Assembly (NCBI GenBank): GCA_916613615.1
Contig: OU744732.1
Location: 51,296,227-51,360,226, forward strand
From: Steromphala cineraria
Lineage: Eukaryota > Mollusca > Gastropoda > Trochida > Trochidae
DNA length: 64,000 bases
Direction of reading: 5' to 3'
Below are positions 22,830 through 35,300 of this stretch, one piece after another (position 1 is the stretch's first letter; the number at the start of each line of letters is the position of its first letter). The translations under genes and the position numbers were made by a program. A model generated the notes under the pieces. That model saw only the letters and a program-made list of their open reading frames with translations. It made no database searches and was not told the DNA's origin.

Positions 22830-23740
22830 GGTCACTTGAATGTCATTGTCTGTTTTTTACCATCACGTGAACGCTTAACTATTTTCAAACGCCTTGGCAT
22901 AGACTGTATAAGTCGCAACATTGATGATTGGATTATGGTCACCAACTTGTCCTGCATAAACTGAGCCAGGTTTGAAAGCATTTGACGTAAACGTTAACGC
23001 TGCCAGAGAGGTCAATCCAGTTCATCTCAAAAGTGTTCAATCAGGTTAAGATCCTGATTACGTAAGTAATAGGGGATCCAATTGATGTTGTAACATGTCA
23101 GAAATGATCTTGTGACACCAACAGTATGTACTCTTTCGATGTAGTGGACAATGTTACGACGCTACGTCATTTATCGGAAGCACGTGTCGTTTGATGGTAG
23201 TGTGGTATGAACATTAGCCCATTAGACTGCCTTGAAAATGAATGAAACCAGAAAGAAATGTGTAACATATGGCCGCCCACATTATCAGGTTACCCTTTCC
23301 AAAATCTAACGACTTGACTTTGGCAGTTTGGAGCGTATCTTTCATTTGTACACGTCTGTATACCCAATTCTTGTTCATTTCCTCTTTGCAAAAGAAATCC
23401 TGATGCATCGCTAAGACTTACACATTTCCCATGTCTTAGGTTCCAGACGTGAACGTTGTTACAGCACAGAACACGTTGCGAGCGATTATGACGTCATAAC
23501 ATATTGCCAAAGTAGCGTCTCCTGACTCTCAATCTGATCTGTTGCAAACGATTCCGTATTGTTTGTGGCGAAATTATGTGTACTATAGGCACCCTGTCAG
23601 CTGTGTACACAGCATTGACAATGCAGTAACATGGATGAAGGAACCAAATTTAGCGATCTTGACCCTCTGTGATGACCCAAGGTGTTCCAGAACGTGGACA
23701 ATCATTGGTGGAACCAATTTGTTGGAAGCGTTCTAAAAGA
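22830..23740 (-). pseudogene. Decayed Tc1/mariner-type transposase
   Basis: Minus-strand translation in several frames recovers the order of a Tc1 transposase. First GSTNDCPRSGTPWV (about 23740-23690), then ISPQTIRNRLQQIRLRVRR (about 23575-23510), then NKNWVYRR...GKGNLIMWAAI (23214-23408), then NQDLNLIEHF.DELD (about 23070-23000, the D-L-N-P-I-E-H family motif), then LAQFMQDKLVTIIQS. Stops and frame changes show it is dead. Terminal inverted repeats were not identified. Confidence 0.75.
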
Positions 23741-24969
23741 CAAGTGTTTGTGCTCTTTTAGACGTTATGACCCCTGGCAAGGAATGTTTGCGACTCTCCA
23801 GTCTGAATTTTGCCAATGGCGGTGATTCGAGTTGCAGTGCCAAAACGTGGAATTTGCATTTACTCTTCATATTGTAAAACTCCGATTGCAATTCGTGATC
23901 GGTGAAAGCCCTTTGTGGAGAATGTGAATACACGCATGTTTCCAATAATTTCAACTTTCCAAGTGCTTTTGGTTCCGTTTTGGCCATGCTTTTTTCATTT
24001 TGGTCAAAACCGCTTTCAAATTCACAATTTTGAAATCAGTGACAGTTTCAAACATTCAAAATTGCCACAATCAAAATGTTTCTACAACCAAATGTGTTTC
24101 ACAGTTTTTATTGACATATTTCGTTTTGAAAACTCATTTATCCGGAAAACATTCACCTATGCGTTTCTTTTTTTGTATAGTATATATATCAAACTAGATT
24201 TTTTTGGAATCTTAGTACAGCTTGCAATTTATTGGACAATGTCAGTCCCTATGTTTCAATAGTGTTTTTTAATACACCCAAGTCCTTTCACGTTCTCAGA
24301 AATATATGGAAGGACATGGAAAGAACTTTTACCTAAGTTACTGATCTAAGCAGTTTGACAGGTAAACGGTCAGTCGTGTCCTTTTGGTATAACCTTGGTT
24401 TGGAATAACTGCTTGAAGTTAAATATAAAAGCTTAGATGTGATACAGTGTCAGAACCATAAAGAATATGATTTTCAAAAAACACGAATATACGAAAAGGA
24501 TGAGAGAACCCCTAGTCTTGCCCTAGTCCCTCTGATATGATGTAATCTGTGTAAAGCGACCCTAGTCTAGTCTTCTGATACAATGCAATATGTTTCTGTT
24601 ACGATACGAGGAAATATGTCTTTAGCGGCCAAAGCTTAGTCTGTTATAAAAGCAAAAGCAGTCTATAATAAGACTTGAGTCTTCAGTTTAAGGTCTGTTT
24701 GAAAATGAAGAAAGTTCAATGTCTTGAATAGGTTGAATAGAACATATAAAAAATCGATACATTAACCTTTTTCTGCTTTACAAAAGATACGTTTTCAAGT
24801 CTTCAAAGATGCTTAAACTGCTTCAAAGACATCAACGCTATACAGCACTGAAGACAGCTATACCGTTGCTGCACAAAATATTCCAATGTAATTAAATAAT
24901 TTTGGGTAGTTTGTCGAGATCACATTTCTTAACAATATCCATAGTCTAAACTTTTGGGTTAATATGTAA
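23741..24969. other. C/D intergenic DNA
   Basis: Open frames at 23733-23987 and 23915-24262 are unassigned; part may belong to the Tc1-like element. Confidence 0.4.
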
Positions 24970-25450
24970 ATGGATTATATTTACCCTATGTATAAAAGGG
25001 TCGAATATATTGTAGATGTAAATGTGTATATTATGTTACATTATTATGAAATAAGAGCTGCATATCTGTTGCGAATAGGTGTTCTTCCAATATTTAAGAA
25101 TACAGGTAGATTTGATGGTTTCCTAACACATCAAAGACTTTGTTATATTTGTAATGAAAATTTTATAAAAAATGAATTTCAGTTTTTTATTTGAATGTAA
25201 AATGTATCATGATTTGCTTTGTAAGTATTTCAAAGTATTACCATATCACATTGATAACCAATATTTAAAAAATACCTTAACATGTCATAACTATTCTTTG
25301 ACTACAAACTGTTCAAATCATATAAGAGAAGCATTGTTTATACGTTCTTCCTATACATGGCTGTACTTAATACCATTACTGTGACATTTTGTGTTTATTT
25401 TGTACTGTGCGTGGGCCTAAGACCTTTTTCGAAATAAACTTGATTGATAA
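24970..25450 (+). pseudogene. 3' fragment of a non-LTR retrotransposon ORF2
   Basis: Reads LRIGVLPIF.NTGR (24970-25194), RLCYICNENFIKNEFQF, then after a frame change ECKMYHDLLCKYF and EALFIRSSYTW (25172-25384). This C-x2-C...E..F..C..Y pattern is typical of the C-terminal region of LINE ORF2 proteins. AATAAACTTGATTGAT at about 25433 looks like the 3' end. Confidence 0.65.
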
Positions 25451-25633
25451 TAGAATACAGAATGTAAAGAAGGGTTGAATAAAATATAGATAGAAAATTC
25501 CTTGATATGTTCCCTGTACATGGGCATTGATTCACAATCTGTAATGTTTCATTCTGGTTTAGACTAACATTTAGTCTCAGAAGTATTTTATTCAATATTG
25601 ACAATATTTTAAAACAAATCATGTATTATAACA

Positions 25634-25756
25634 AAATGGAGCCCAGAAGATGCTTTAACTTCCTAAAGCTGAGCGATCTAGACTTGCTATACTTTTCTAG
25701 ACTTGGTTGGTCATCAATTAGATATTTTTGCTTTAGGGTCTGGATGACAGACTACA
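25634..25756. repeat. Dispersed repeat R2, copy 2 (inverted)
   Basis: Inverse of 4996-5127: ACAAAATGGAGCCCAGAAG to AGGGTCTGGATGACAGAC. Confidence 0.75.
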
Positions 25757-25775
25757 TTCTGGTTGTACATTAGGT

Positions 25776-25903
25776 TCATGCGCTCGGGCGGTCGACTTGG
25801 GATAGCCAATCAAATAATTTTCTCACCGCGAGCGAATCTAGCTTCTAAGCCCAGGGTACAGATTAGTGGAGTTAGCGTAACGTTCGTACCCTAAGACAGG
25901 ATA
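25776..25903. mobile_element. Palindromic MITE family 3, deleted copy
   Basis: Right half of the element complete at 63718-63974 (GCGAGCGAATCTAGCTTCT, GTACAGATTAGTGGAGTTAG, AAGACAGGAT). Confidence 0.7.
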
Positions 25904-26344
25904 TGCAATCACCGACACTGTTCTTAAATCTTCAATTTCCTACTGAATCATGGCAAAGGCATTGTGATATGAACAACCCTTTCAATGCCAACAGCGTTGT
26001 CATTTTATAAAGAAATTAAAATGGACTGTGGTGCATTTTCCCGCCAGGGGAAACTGCGGGAACTCACGGATTTAGATTAATAGAACAGAGGCTGTATCGA
26101 CATTTCATCTGCCTTTGTGGAGAGAGAATGGACGCGGGGTCGAATACCGCAGTTCGTACTATTGGCGATAACTCAAATACAAGAATGTTACAGTGATTTA
26201 TTCAAGGTACTGGCATTGGTGCATCAGAATGAAATACAACAGAATCATATTGAAGTAAAGAACATATTTATTCGAAAATAAACAGATATGAATCCAAAGC
26301 CCTTAACACGCAGAACGTTTTGGGCCCATTTTGGAAATTGTTCT

Positions 26345-26369
26345 TCAGCCAATAATTTCGTCACTTGGA
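26345..26369 (-). CDS. Gene D terminal exon
   Basis: 25 coding bases after attttcag give (S)PSDEIIG-stop. Confidence 0.8.
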
Positions 26370-26769
26370 CTGAAAATATAAAAAAGGAAGATATATTTGT
26401 AACTGAAATATACTTTATTTTAATTTCCTTTCGATTAAACACGATTGAGGATATTACCAACATTTGCTCACAGTATTTTAAGTTATGGATGAATCTCCAT
26501 CTATTTGCTCACAATAGATAATTATTATGCTAACGTATGCAAGTTTTCATACCACACGCTATTTGAAGTTAGGGATGTTTCAAAAACAATTCAGTGCAAT
26601 TGAACAACTTGAAGAAATAAAAGCTGATATGTCAAAATAACGCCAATTAAAAATAAAAAGAACCTTGTAAATCTGTAAAACTCATTGATCACCTTCTGAA
26701 ACTTATCAAAGAAGATACAAATTTACACAAATTGCTTCTATGACTTAAATTCTATAAACACTGATATAC

Positions 26770-26995
26770 CTTCGTTCGCATAAGAAATTTTGTTTTCTAT
26801 CACAATTTTCATCATTCCATGAGTAGTTTCTCGTGGGTCTCATGTCAACACAGTCTTCGTTCTTGTTGGCGCCTCCGTTGTCAGGCTGATTCTTCTGCCA
26901 GTCAGTAAATGTTAAAGGTTTACCCGTCGTTCCCCAGGTGAAGTTTTTCTCACTCAACATGTCATTAGCCCCGATCCAAACATACCGTTGGTGAC
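26770..26995 (-). CDS. Gene D exon 4 (QPD sugar loop)
   Basis: 226 bp, acceptor ccacaag, donor gtatat. Encodes YVWIGANDMLSEKNF, WQKNQPDN, EDCVDM and SWNDENC. The loop is three residues longer than in E, F and G. Confidence 0.9.
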
Positions 26996-27014
26996 CTTGT
27001 GGTACAGAGAGAAG

Positions 27015-28258
27015 AAGGTAATCATGAGAGTGTATTATATAGAGGTTATCATGAGAGTGTATTATATAGAGGTTATCACGAGAGTGTATTATATAGAGGT
27101 TATCATGACAGTGTATTATAAAGAGGTTGTCATGAGAGTGTATTATATAGAGGTTATCATGAGAGTGTATTATATAGAGGTAATCATGAGAGTGTATTAT
27201 ATAGAGGTTATCATGAGAGTGTATTATATAGAGGTTATCACGAGAGTGTATTATATAGAGGTTATCATGACAGTGTATTATAAAGAGGTTGTCATGAGAG
27301 TGTATTATATAGAGGTTATCATGAGAGTGTATTAAATAGAGGTTATCATGAGAGTGTATTATATAGAGGTTATCATGAGAGTGTATTATATAGAGGTTAT
27401 CATGAGAGTGTCACGAGAGTGTTTTATATAGAGGTTATCATGAGAGTGTATTATATAGAGGTTATCATGAGAGTGTATTATATAGAGGTTATCATGAGAG
27501 TGTATTACATAGAGGTTATCACGAGAGTGTATTATATAGAGGTTATCATGACAGTGTAGTATATAGAGGTTATCATGAGAGTGTATTATATAGAGGTTAT
27601 CACGAGAGTGTATTATATAGAGGTTATCACGAGAGTGTATTATATAGAGGTGTGTATTATATAGAGGTTATCACGAGAGTGTATTATATAGAGGTTATCA
27701 TGAGAGTGTATTATATAGAGGTTATCATGAGAGTGTATTATATAGAGGTTATCATGAGAGTGTATTATATAGAATTTATCATGAGAGGGTTTTATATAGA
27801 GGTTATCATGAGAGTGTATTATATATAGGTTATCATGAGAGTGTATTATAAAGAGGTTATCACGAGAGTGAATTATATAGAGGTTATCATAAGAGTGTAT
27901 TATAAAGAGGTTATCGCGAGAGTGTATTATATAGAGGTTCTCATGAGAGTGTATTATATAGAGGTTATCACGAGAGTATATTATATAGAGGTTATCACAA
28001 GAGTGTATTATATAGAGGGTATCATGAGAGTGTAGTATATAGAGGTTCTCATGAGAGTGTATTATATAGAGGTTATCACGAGAGTATATTATATAGAGGT
28101 TATCACAAGAGTGTATTATATAGAGGGTATCATGAGAGTGTAGTATATAGAGGTTATCACGAGAGTGTATTATATAGAGGTTATCATGAGAGTGTATTAT
28201 ATAGAGGTTATCATAAGAGTGAATTACATAGAGGTAATCATGAGAGTGTATTTTGGGA
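27015..28258. repeat. 27-bp minisatellite, ~45 copies, in gene D intron 3
   Basis: The unit begins TTATCATGAGAGTGTATTAT and adds ATAGAGG. About 35 of 45 units keep TTATCA (TGATAA on the gene strand). Higher-order repeats are visible: a six-unit block repeats after 162 bp (about 27075 and 27237) and a four-unit block after 108 bp (about 27934 and 28042), so the array grew by unequal exchange or slippage. The array starts about 20 bp from the exon 4 acceptor. The 27-bp period keeps frames open on both strands. Confidence 0.95.
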
Positions 28259-29664
28259 TCATAAATATCCTGAAAAGGAATAAACATTGTATTTTGTAAA
28301 AATTTGCATCACTATCCGTATATGACCGAAACGGATAGATAGGGAGAAGCATACAACGAATTTATCTTACCGTCATGTCAGAAAATATATTCATTTCTTT
28401 TTGATTGCCGTTAATGGATGAGCCATCACCGTGTGAACGACCTTGACCTTTAATGTAAACAAAATTGCGTCATCCAACCCGACTGAAATGTTATGAATCG
28501 AGTAACGTAAAACTACTAGCCTAAACATACTTGATAACTATTTGATTTTAATTATATGGCAATTGCAAGTAATGCAATGAGGAATCTGTTTCCAAATGAA
28601 ACATAGAATGATGGGAAAACAAATCTATAAATAATTATCACGAAAACAGCTAATCGAACTTATGTGAACTTTGCACACTGCGTGCGTCATTTGGTAACGT
28701 CATGTTTATGCTATGCGACACCTCTTCTCGGAGAGGAGCTGTTGCTATGGCAGCAGCTGGGTAGATGAAATTTGTACACCGTGAGAGGTGAGTGTCCCGG
28801 GGTATATTAGATAAAACGAGTCGATCGCCAGCCAATCAAAAACGAGTATTTTACTGTAAGGTAAGATAAAGTATTTTTTAACTACCTGAGCGAGAGCAAG
28901 AATACCTAAGCTTTTCAAAATTCGTATGACACTATTTCGAGAGAAACAATGTCTTTACCTATAATGTCTGATCAAAATCAACCGTGCTACGAGGAATACC
29001 ATTTTAGAAACACAAGACCCTTACGCCACGGTCTGAATGCAGCCAGCCTAATCGCATGTTGCTCAAAGCCCTGTCACATTTTAACGTCGTTTTAAAACGG
29101 CGATCGTGTATAACGATTGGTGCACTGAAGTTATCTAACCCTAGCATGATATCAAAAGCTTTTACTTGGTTCAATTGAGACAATTGTTTTACTATTTCAT
29201 TCCTCGAGAATGGTCGATTTCAATCAGACGGGGATCAAAGATAAACAATATGTGCTGGCAATCACAGAGAGGCTCTTTATGTCAAGAGATATTGCTTTAT
29301 GACAACTTAAAGAAAACTTTTGTTGCAAGAATGCTTGCTTGGCAAAATAAATATGAAATATGTAATACTTTTTTAAAACAAAACGTTTTCAAATTAATAA
29401 AATTATATGACTCTATCAATATGATTGAGGCGGAGAATCCCCTGAGAAGCGAAACCAACACCATTTTCAGCTCACCATCTCAGCGAAGCTCGTTAGCAGG
29501 CAGGCTAACCCGCGCGGTCCTATGCACGAGTACAGCCTAAGACGCCGTCCTCCTTTAAGGACGACTCGTTTTTAAAAGCAAACGTACATGATTTGTAAAG
29601 TAGAGAAAAGCTTTTTGGTTTTTGAAAAGCTTACAGAAAGCATGGTGTATCATCCTCTACTTAC
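28259..29664. other. Gene D intron, expected site of exon 3
   Basis: No intact exon 3. A stretch at 28442-28530 reads weakly like a decayed exon 3 end on the minus strand (FVYIKGQG), with an in-frame stop upstream. 29190-29235 shares a SINE-like tail with 10205-10250. An open frame at 29166-29540 is unassigned. Confidence 0.4.
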
Positions 29665-29750
29665 ATTAGCCTTAATCCAATCTTCAATTGTCTCGGAGAG
29701 TGCATAGCATGAACCATGGAATTCTGACCAGAAATAAGGGCAGTGAGCGC
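29665..29750 (-). CDS. Gene D exon 2
   Basis: 86 bp, acceptor ctttcag, donor gtaagt. Encodes GAHCPYFWSEF, GSCYALS and DWIKAN. Confidence 0.87.
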
Positions 29751-30231
29751 CTGAAAGTGTGAAATTTATGTCAGTTATGACATCAAAAGAGTAGTTGAAC
29801 TTAATAGAGTTATGAGTTCAAACAGATTGAAATATGAACGGTAATATCTATTTTTTTGGACAATGGACTCGAAATAGAATGAAATATTTGAAACGTCTAT
29901 TAAGTTTATGTAATGAGGTTCAAAAGAAACGCGAACTTTTTTAGTTTAATTTTGTTATGTGGAGATTGGTTGTTAAACTTGATGACTGTCGTTGTTTTTT
30001 TTTAATTGGCTTCAACATGACCTTAATTAGAAGTAAGGGGCGATAACTATTGATCCATAGTGCTCAAACAGAAGGCATTGGGGAATGATAATCACGTAAA
30101 GTGTTGCCTGTTTCCTCCGGATAAAATGTCCCTGAAGATGTTTCTTTCAAATCCATCTTTCACTCATCAACGTCAATACTGTCTATAACTGTTCCTTCGT
30201 GACATTGCAACTTTCGGTTTTTAGTAAAAAT

Positions 30232-30345
30232 ATTATTTTATTAAATTTTTAAAAGGAGCCTCAGACAAATGGAGATTTTCAGAGCAGCCCAGATCTAGAC
30301 TTGCTTCCATTGGGTGAATTATATGCTCAAGCGTCTGTGTGTAAG
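30232..30345. repeat. Dispersed repeat R3, copy 1
   Basis: ATTAAATTTTTAAAAGGAGC ... CAGCCCAGATCTAGACTTGC; direct copy at 32640-32748. Confidence 0.75.
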
Positions 30346-30425
30346 ACTACGGTCACCTTAGAGCTTTGTGAAATGAGGCCCTGAGCTAAAATGTAAACAC
30401 ATAATAAAGATGAAGTCTTGTTTAC

Positions 30426-30483
30426 CTGTTGACTTCCCAAAGAAAGTGCCAATTGACAGTAGAAAGCTGAGCAATACTCTCAT
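30426..30483 (-). CDS. Gene D exon 1 (signal peptide)
   Basis: 58 bp; ATG at 30483-30481, donor gtaaac. Encodes MRVLLSFLLSIGTFFGKST. Confidence 0.85.
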
Positions 30484-30528
30484 GACTGGATTCTTGTAAG
30501 TAATGTAAGCCTTGTACGTGGGTTTGTG

Positions 30529-30538
30529 TGATAAGCAG
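30529..30538 (-). promoter_or_regulatory. GATA-type box upstream of gene D
   Basis: TGATAAGCAG, 46 bp upstream of the ATG, intact although gene D seems to lack exon 3. Confidence 0.5.
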
Positions 30539-30954
30539 TCCTCATTTTAAAAACATGACCATCTTACCGACCATGTGTTAGTTTCAACAGATAGCATTAA
30601 CGACGTTAAATGGTATAATCATAAGACATGCGAAGTCAAATTTAAAAAAAGAATCGATTTCAAAATGTTTTAAATGAAATATTGACTTCACACATATATT
30701 TATCTTGATTTTTTTCATTTTTCAGAGTTGAAAACATGACCAATCAAATGTTTTAATTGTTTTGTAGGTGTGATCAGTTCTAAGCAAAGGGAGCAATTAC
30801 TTTTCTCCTGCTCTGCAAATTTATACTACTGGCTTCTTTATTGGTTACAATGTTATCTATATGTACCAAATCAGAAATTTTCATTATCAGCTCGATGCAA
30901 GCAAGAAATATGACTGACCGAATACGATTTAGAGATAAATGCCAAACGGCGAAA

Positions 30955-31030
30955 CGGGCAAGTTGGTTAACTGTTGGTATGGTCATTGCTGACTCTGACG
31001 GTGTGGGTTCGAATCCTGCATTGGTTTTGG
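30955..31030 (+). repeat. tRNA-like / SINE-head fragment
   Basis: AAGTTGGTTAACTGTTGGTA resembles an A box region and GGGTTCGAATCC is a B box; no full cloverleaf could be drawn. Confidence 0.3.
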
Positions 31031-31244
31031 CCCGGAAAAGTCCAAGAATCTGTACTGTTCAAGATAATGTGATCCAAAATATAACATTGTTACGAATACG
31101 ATTTGTCGGTGGTTATAAATCTCAATGTTTCAAATCCTCATGTAAGGAATACATCTGCTAGAGAAATATGATCGTATGGGAGGAGAAGCTGTGTCTGTAT
31201 GACACGTGACGCAGCCGTTATGAACACATACATATGCATACCAT

Positions 31245-31395
31245 AAGTTTGTTCACTTGCTTGTGTATCTTAGTGCAAGTCTCATGTAATTTGGGTTTCG
31301 TTTTGACGTCGATAAAATAATTCCAGGACCACTTACAAAGGATAATGAATTGTCCATGTCGTTGGTGCTGAATGTCGATATTTGGTAATGTTACG
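31245..31395. repeat. Dispersed repeat R1, copy 3 (inverted, partial)
   Basis: Contains TTAGTGCAAGTCTCATGTAA, CCAGGACCACTTACAAAGGA and GAATGTCGATATTTGG, the inverse of 12780-13015. Confidence 0.65.
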
Positions 31396-31399
31396 TGTT

Positions 31400-31720
31400 T
31401 TAAAGGGGCAGGAGCAGGTTTTGAAAATGAAAATAAATGGTTCTAATTGAAAGGCAACTTAATGAACCAGTAATAAATCAAATATATAATGTAGTGTTCA
31501 GTCATGCGATTCATTTTTTCTTATTCAAAATGAATTGCTGGTGTTCACACAAAAATGGCCGCCAATGTGAATCTTAATAATTTGTTACCTTATCATTGAT
31601 GATTGGTTTGTGTATTGAGATTTTTTACACTATCATATGTATACATTTAGAATTAACATACAATCATCAGTAGAAATTTAAAAATATACAATTTAAAAAA
31701 ACGTGCCACTGCCCCTTTAA
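31400..31720. mobile_element. TTAA MITE family 1, copy 4
   Basis: TTAAAGGGGCAGGAGCAGG at the left, ACGTGCCACTGCCCCTTTAA at the right. Confidence 0.85.
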
Positions 31721-32329
31721 AAGAGTTTGAGAACAATCTGGTGTGTGTTTTCAACAGAGACATTACAAACCGAACAATTGTTCATGATATCACTTGTCCA
31801 ACCATAATTATAGTTTGTGATGTTAACATAAGAACATCTATTTCACTGGTAGGATTTGGAAACTACCAACGCTTCTTGTTTGTATGTCAAATTAGGGAAT
31901 TTTAATGTGAATTTTGTATGTATATATCGATGCATTTTCGAAGAAACAACACATAATATATATACTGCATCAAACGGCCCGATGAAGCAGGTACAGGATG
32001 TAACTGCTGAAAACGTTTACAAAACTTAATTAAACATTATCTTCTTCTTTATAAATATATATGATATACAAGTTGTTAAACGAGTGTCATGGTTGAATAT
32101 TACCTAACCGATGCATGAGAATCGAAATGGAAGGATTCTGGGAGAGAAATTAGCCTTTCAGAATTGCAAATATTGGGAATATTCATAAATTAAGACAAAA
32201 CTGATTGGTGAAATGAATCAATGTCCCTATATTGGACTTCTGTACAAATCCCCTTCTCTGAATGCATCCTCGATCACAAGAGATGTAAGTGTATATGAAT
32301 GAAAGCAACTAAATGTAAAGAAGAATATA
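31721..32329. other. D/E intergenic DNA
   Basis: No gene recognised. Confidence 0.5.
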
Positions 32330-32372
32330 TTTATTTGAATACTAAATACATCAATGGACGCAAAACTCTGTG

Positions 32373-32394
32373 TCAACCAATAACTGCAATTGGC
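32373..32394 (-). CDS. Gene E terminal exon
   Basis: 22 coding bases after ttttccag give (R)PIAVIG-stop. Confidence 0.8.
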
Positions 32395-35300
32395 CTGGAA
32401 AATAGAAAGGAAAGGTTTTCAATTAAATTACATATACCTTCCAGAATTACTTGATAAAAATATTACTTTTGTCTTATAAACTAAAACATGGAGAGCTAGC
32501 CGAAAGAAAACTCGTTAATTGCAAAGATACATCTGGAGATAAATAAGCTATGTTTCATTCAATTCTCTATTAGGTCGCTGTGTTTGATGCACACTGCAAT
32601 GTAGACTTATATTTAGTCTCTGAATTTTTTAAAGTAGATATCTTATTTTATTAAATTTTTAAAAGGAGCCAAATGGAGATTTCAGCCTAGAGCAGCCCAG
32701 ATCTAGACTTGCTTCCATGGGGTGAATTATATGCCCAAGGGTCTGTGCATAAGACTAACTGCAATGAGCCATGTAACTTCGGCAGCGTTAGAACAAAACG
32801 GGCCCTACAGAATTTAACCGGCCAGAATATCATACAAATATCAATCGAAATGTGACATACACTAAACTTAAATTTATTAACACCATGCAGTAATATTTTT
32901 TGGGAATATATGCAGACTTTAACATATTCAAAACGGTAACAACCCTCACGAATTGATAAAACGTCTACTGAATAGAGTGAGCTCCCTTTGCAGCATTTGG
33001 ATATTGTCGGTAATCTCCGAGGCCTACAATAAGTAACGTCATTCGAGATTACCAAATCCGTCAACACTGTGTGAATGTCGCTGCGTGGAAATCGTGCACG
33101 GGCATCATGACGCAGCACGCCTGAGTCAATGCCAAAGAATATAGTTCGATTTTAAAATTAAATTTAATCTCCTTACTATTCCAAAGAAATCTCAATTAAA
33201 AATTCGAAAAATTAATTCATCATTTTTAAAAAGAAAACTTATCAAGACCACCATAGTGTTAGACTTTTCAAAAAGTTTGAAGTTAGTAGCACTCAGATAT
33301 ACCTGTGTTCACAGATGAAATTTAGCTTTGTAGAGCAGCCTTGATCGTTCCATTGGAAGCCTCTATTTTGTCTCATGGCAACACAGTCTTCACCTGCTTG
33401 GTTGTTAGGTTCTCCAGCTTGCCAATCAGAGTAGGTGAGTTTTTCACCTGTTGCCCCCCAGGTGAAGTTTCCCTCACTCATCATGTCGTTAGCGCCGATC
33501 CATATATTCCCAGGGTGAACTAGGAAACATAGTTTCAACTGTATTACCCGAGCGAGAGCGAGGATTATTGGTACGGTATTGAATTAGGTTGAGAATTTAG
33601 TTCTGATCGTTTACGGTTTTCTTTTTCAGTGACAGAGTGACGGCCCTAATTTATCATCACATGCGTGTCATGCCAAGATGAAATATCAATTAAAAACGAT
33701 GTCAAGAAACTTTCTTTTTTATTTATATTTATAATGGACTTGATGAGAAGAGGTTAATTTCAATATGTAAAATTGCAACCCTTTTGTTACGAACTTATTT
33801 TTTCTTTTTTGACATTAATTATGTATTATTAATCTTTTTACTGACCTTGATATCTTTTAATGTATGATGTGAGAAAGGCATTTTCCTCTGCAGTTTCTAT
33901 GAAAGCAAGGCGTGCGCGGTGTTCTTCACAGATGAACTGAAATTAGTACACAAAAAACTGTGGCAGTGGAAATGAAAAGTGGCCTTGTATACAAAACACT
34001 TTAAAGGGACAGTATCACGTTTTTTGATAATTTTATATTTTATATATTTCATTGTTAATACTAAATGTATATTATTGACAGTGTCAAAAATCTCATTACA
34101 TAAGCCAAGCATCCATAATCAGAGGACAAAGTATGAAGATTCACATAAAATCCATTGGCGGCCATTAATTCATTTTGTGTAAGCAAATGCAATTGCATGG
34201 CTAAACTTTATGCTATATATTTGAATTATTTCTGTTTCATTTAGTTTGATTACATTGTTTTTCAATTGGAACCATTAATTTTCTTTTTCCTGACATCACC
34301 TAATATTCCACCTAAAAACGTGCTACCTTTAATATCATACTACTGTAAATTTCAGAAGTAAAATATCCATAGGTCAGTTATAGAATCATAAAGGAACATA
34401 TAATGTGCCGTTTATATAAATAATACTCACATTTGCTTTTACCCATTCTTCTTGGATTTGATACAAAGAATAACAGGAACCTTGGAATGATGTCCAGAAA
34501 TCAGGACAGTCGGTACCTGGCAACCTTAACGTTTAAAATCAGGAGGTAATAAATAACAAATATTTTGACAGCACAATTGAATTAACTGACTGAATAAATC
34601 ACTACCTATACGGTAAGAAAAGTAAATTCAGAGGAAATGAAAAAAATATTACAAAAGAAACATAATACCACAAACACATTGTGTAAATTAAAAGTGATTA
34701 ACGTATGTGTTAACAAAATTATGATCAACATTTATATCAAATTTGGACTCAAACAGACCCTTCTCTGAGAGCCAACATATAACAAAGAGAGAATCATTTC
34801 AAAATCAGGATATCAAACACATTTCAGAACAAACACACATGGAATAGTGCATGTGGGTCTAGGAATAAGTAGATTACATGCACGTATGTATAGTAAGTTG
34901 TGTAGTTGAGTGTTCATAATGTGTTTAGACCATATAAATTAGGTTGGTACATCTTTGAATGGAGTTCGTTACTTGTTACGATATATCAATTATGTTAAAT
35001 AAATTATTGAAACAAACGTTGATAGCATTTAAATTTTAATTATTACATCAAAATTGTAGTTTGAGTTACATATGTTCTATAAAATTGATATCTTCATTAA
35101 ATGGTTAGACATGAACCGCAATATTACATATTCTTTTTTTTCAGACTTCATTTTATTGTAGTAGGCCTGGCGAACATGTCATCAGCCTTAATTGAAAGGC
35201 AATACAAAATATTAAAATAATAAGGTAAATGTAAGTAAAAAGTAAACAAAAAATTACTGTAAGTGACAGATTTCTTAATACAAATGGAAATTGACAAATG

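Larger units (their letters stand above)
26345..30483 (-). pseudogene. Gene D: C-type lectin (QPD type), exon 3 missing or unrecognisable
   Basis: Exons recognised: 30426-30483 (signal peptide MRVLLSFLLSIG...), 29665-29750, 26770-26995 and 26345-26369; AATAAA at 26267-26272 (minus). Exon 4 carries QPD (KNQPDN), the triplet linked to galactose-type specificity, plus SWNDENC. No intact 91-bp exon 3 is visible between 26996 and 29664. Skipping it would shift the frame, because exon 2 ends in phase 0 and exon 4 starts in phase 1. The four exons sum to 395 nt, not a multiple of three; with a 91-bp exon the sum would be 486. A weak remnant may lie near 28442-28530. Intron 3 is filled by a 27-bp minisatellite reaching about 20 bp from the exon 4 acceptor. 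Either a pseudogene or a gene with a highly diverged exon 3; the other exons show no stops. Confidence 0.65.

Noticed and set aside
27640..28287. 215-residue open frame of repeated nine-residue units on the minus strand
   Set aside because: It is the 27-bp minisatellite read in frame. The plus strand is equally open, it has no splice or start context, and it lies in an intron.
28442..28530. Candidate gene D exon 3
   Set aside because: Only the last few codons (FVYIKGQG) resemble the family, an in-frame stop lies just upstream and the cysteine segment ICEEHGG is absent. At best a relic.
29166..29540. 124-codon plus-strand frame
   Set aside because: Begins in a SINE-like tail and shows no domain; no supporting splice or start context.
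32687..33118. 143-codon minus-strand frame in gene E intron 4
   Set aside because: No domain recognised, and its end runs through dispersed repeat R3; likely chance.
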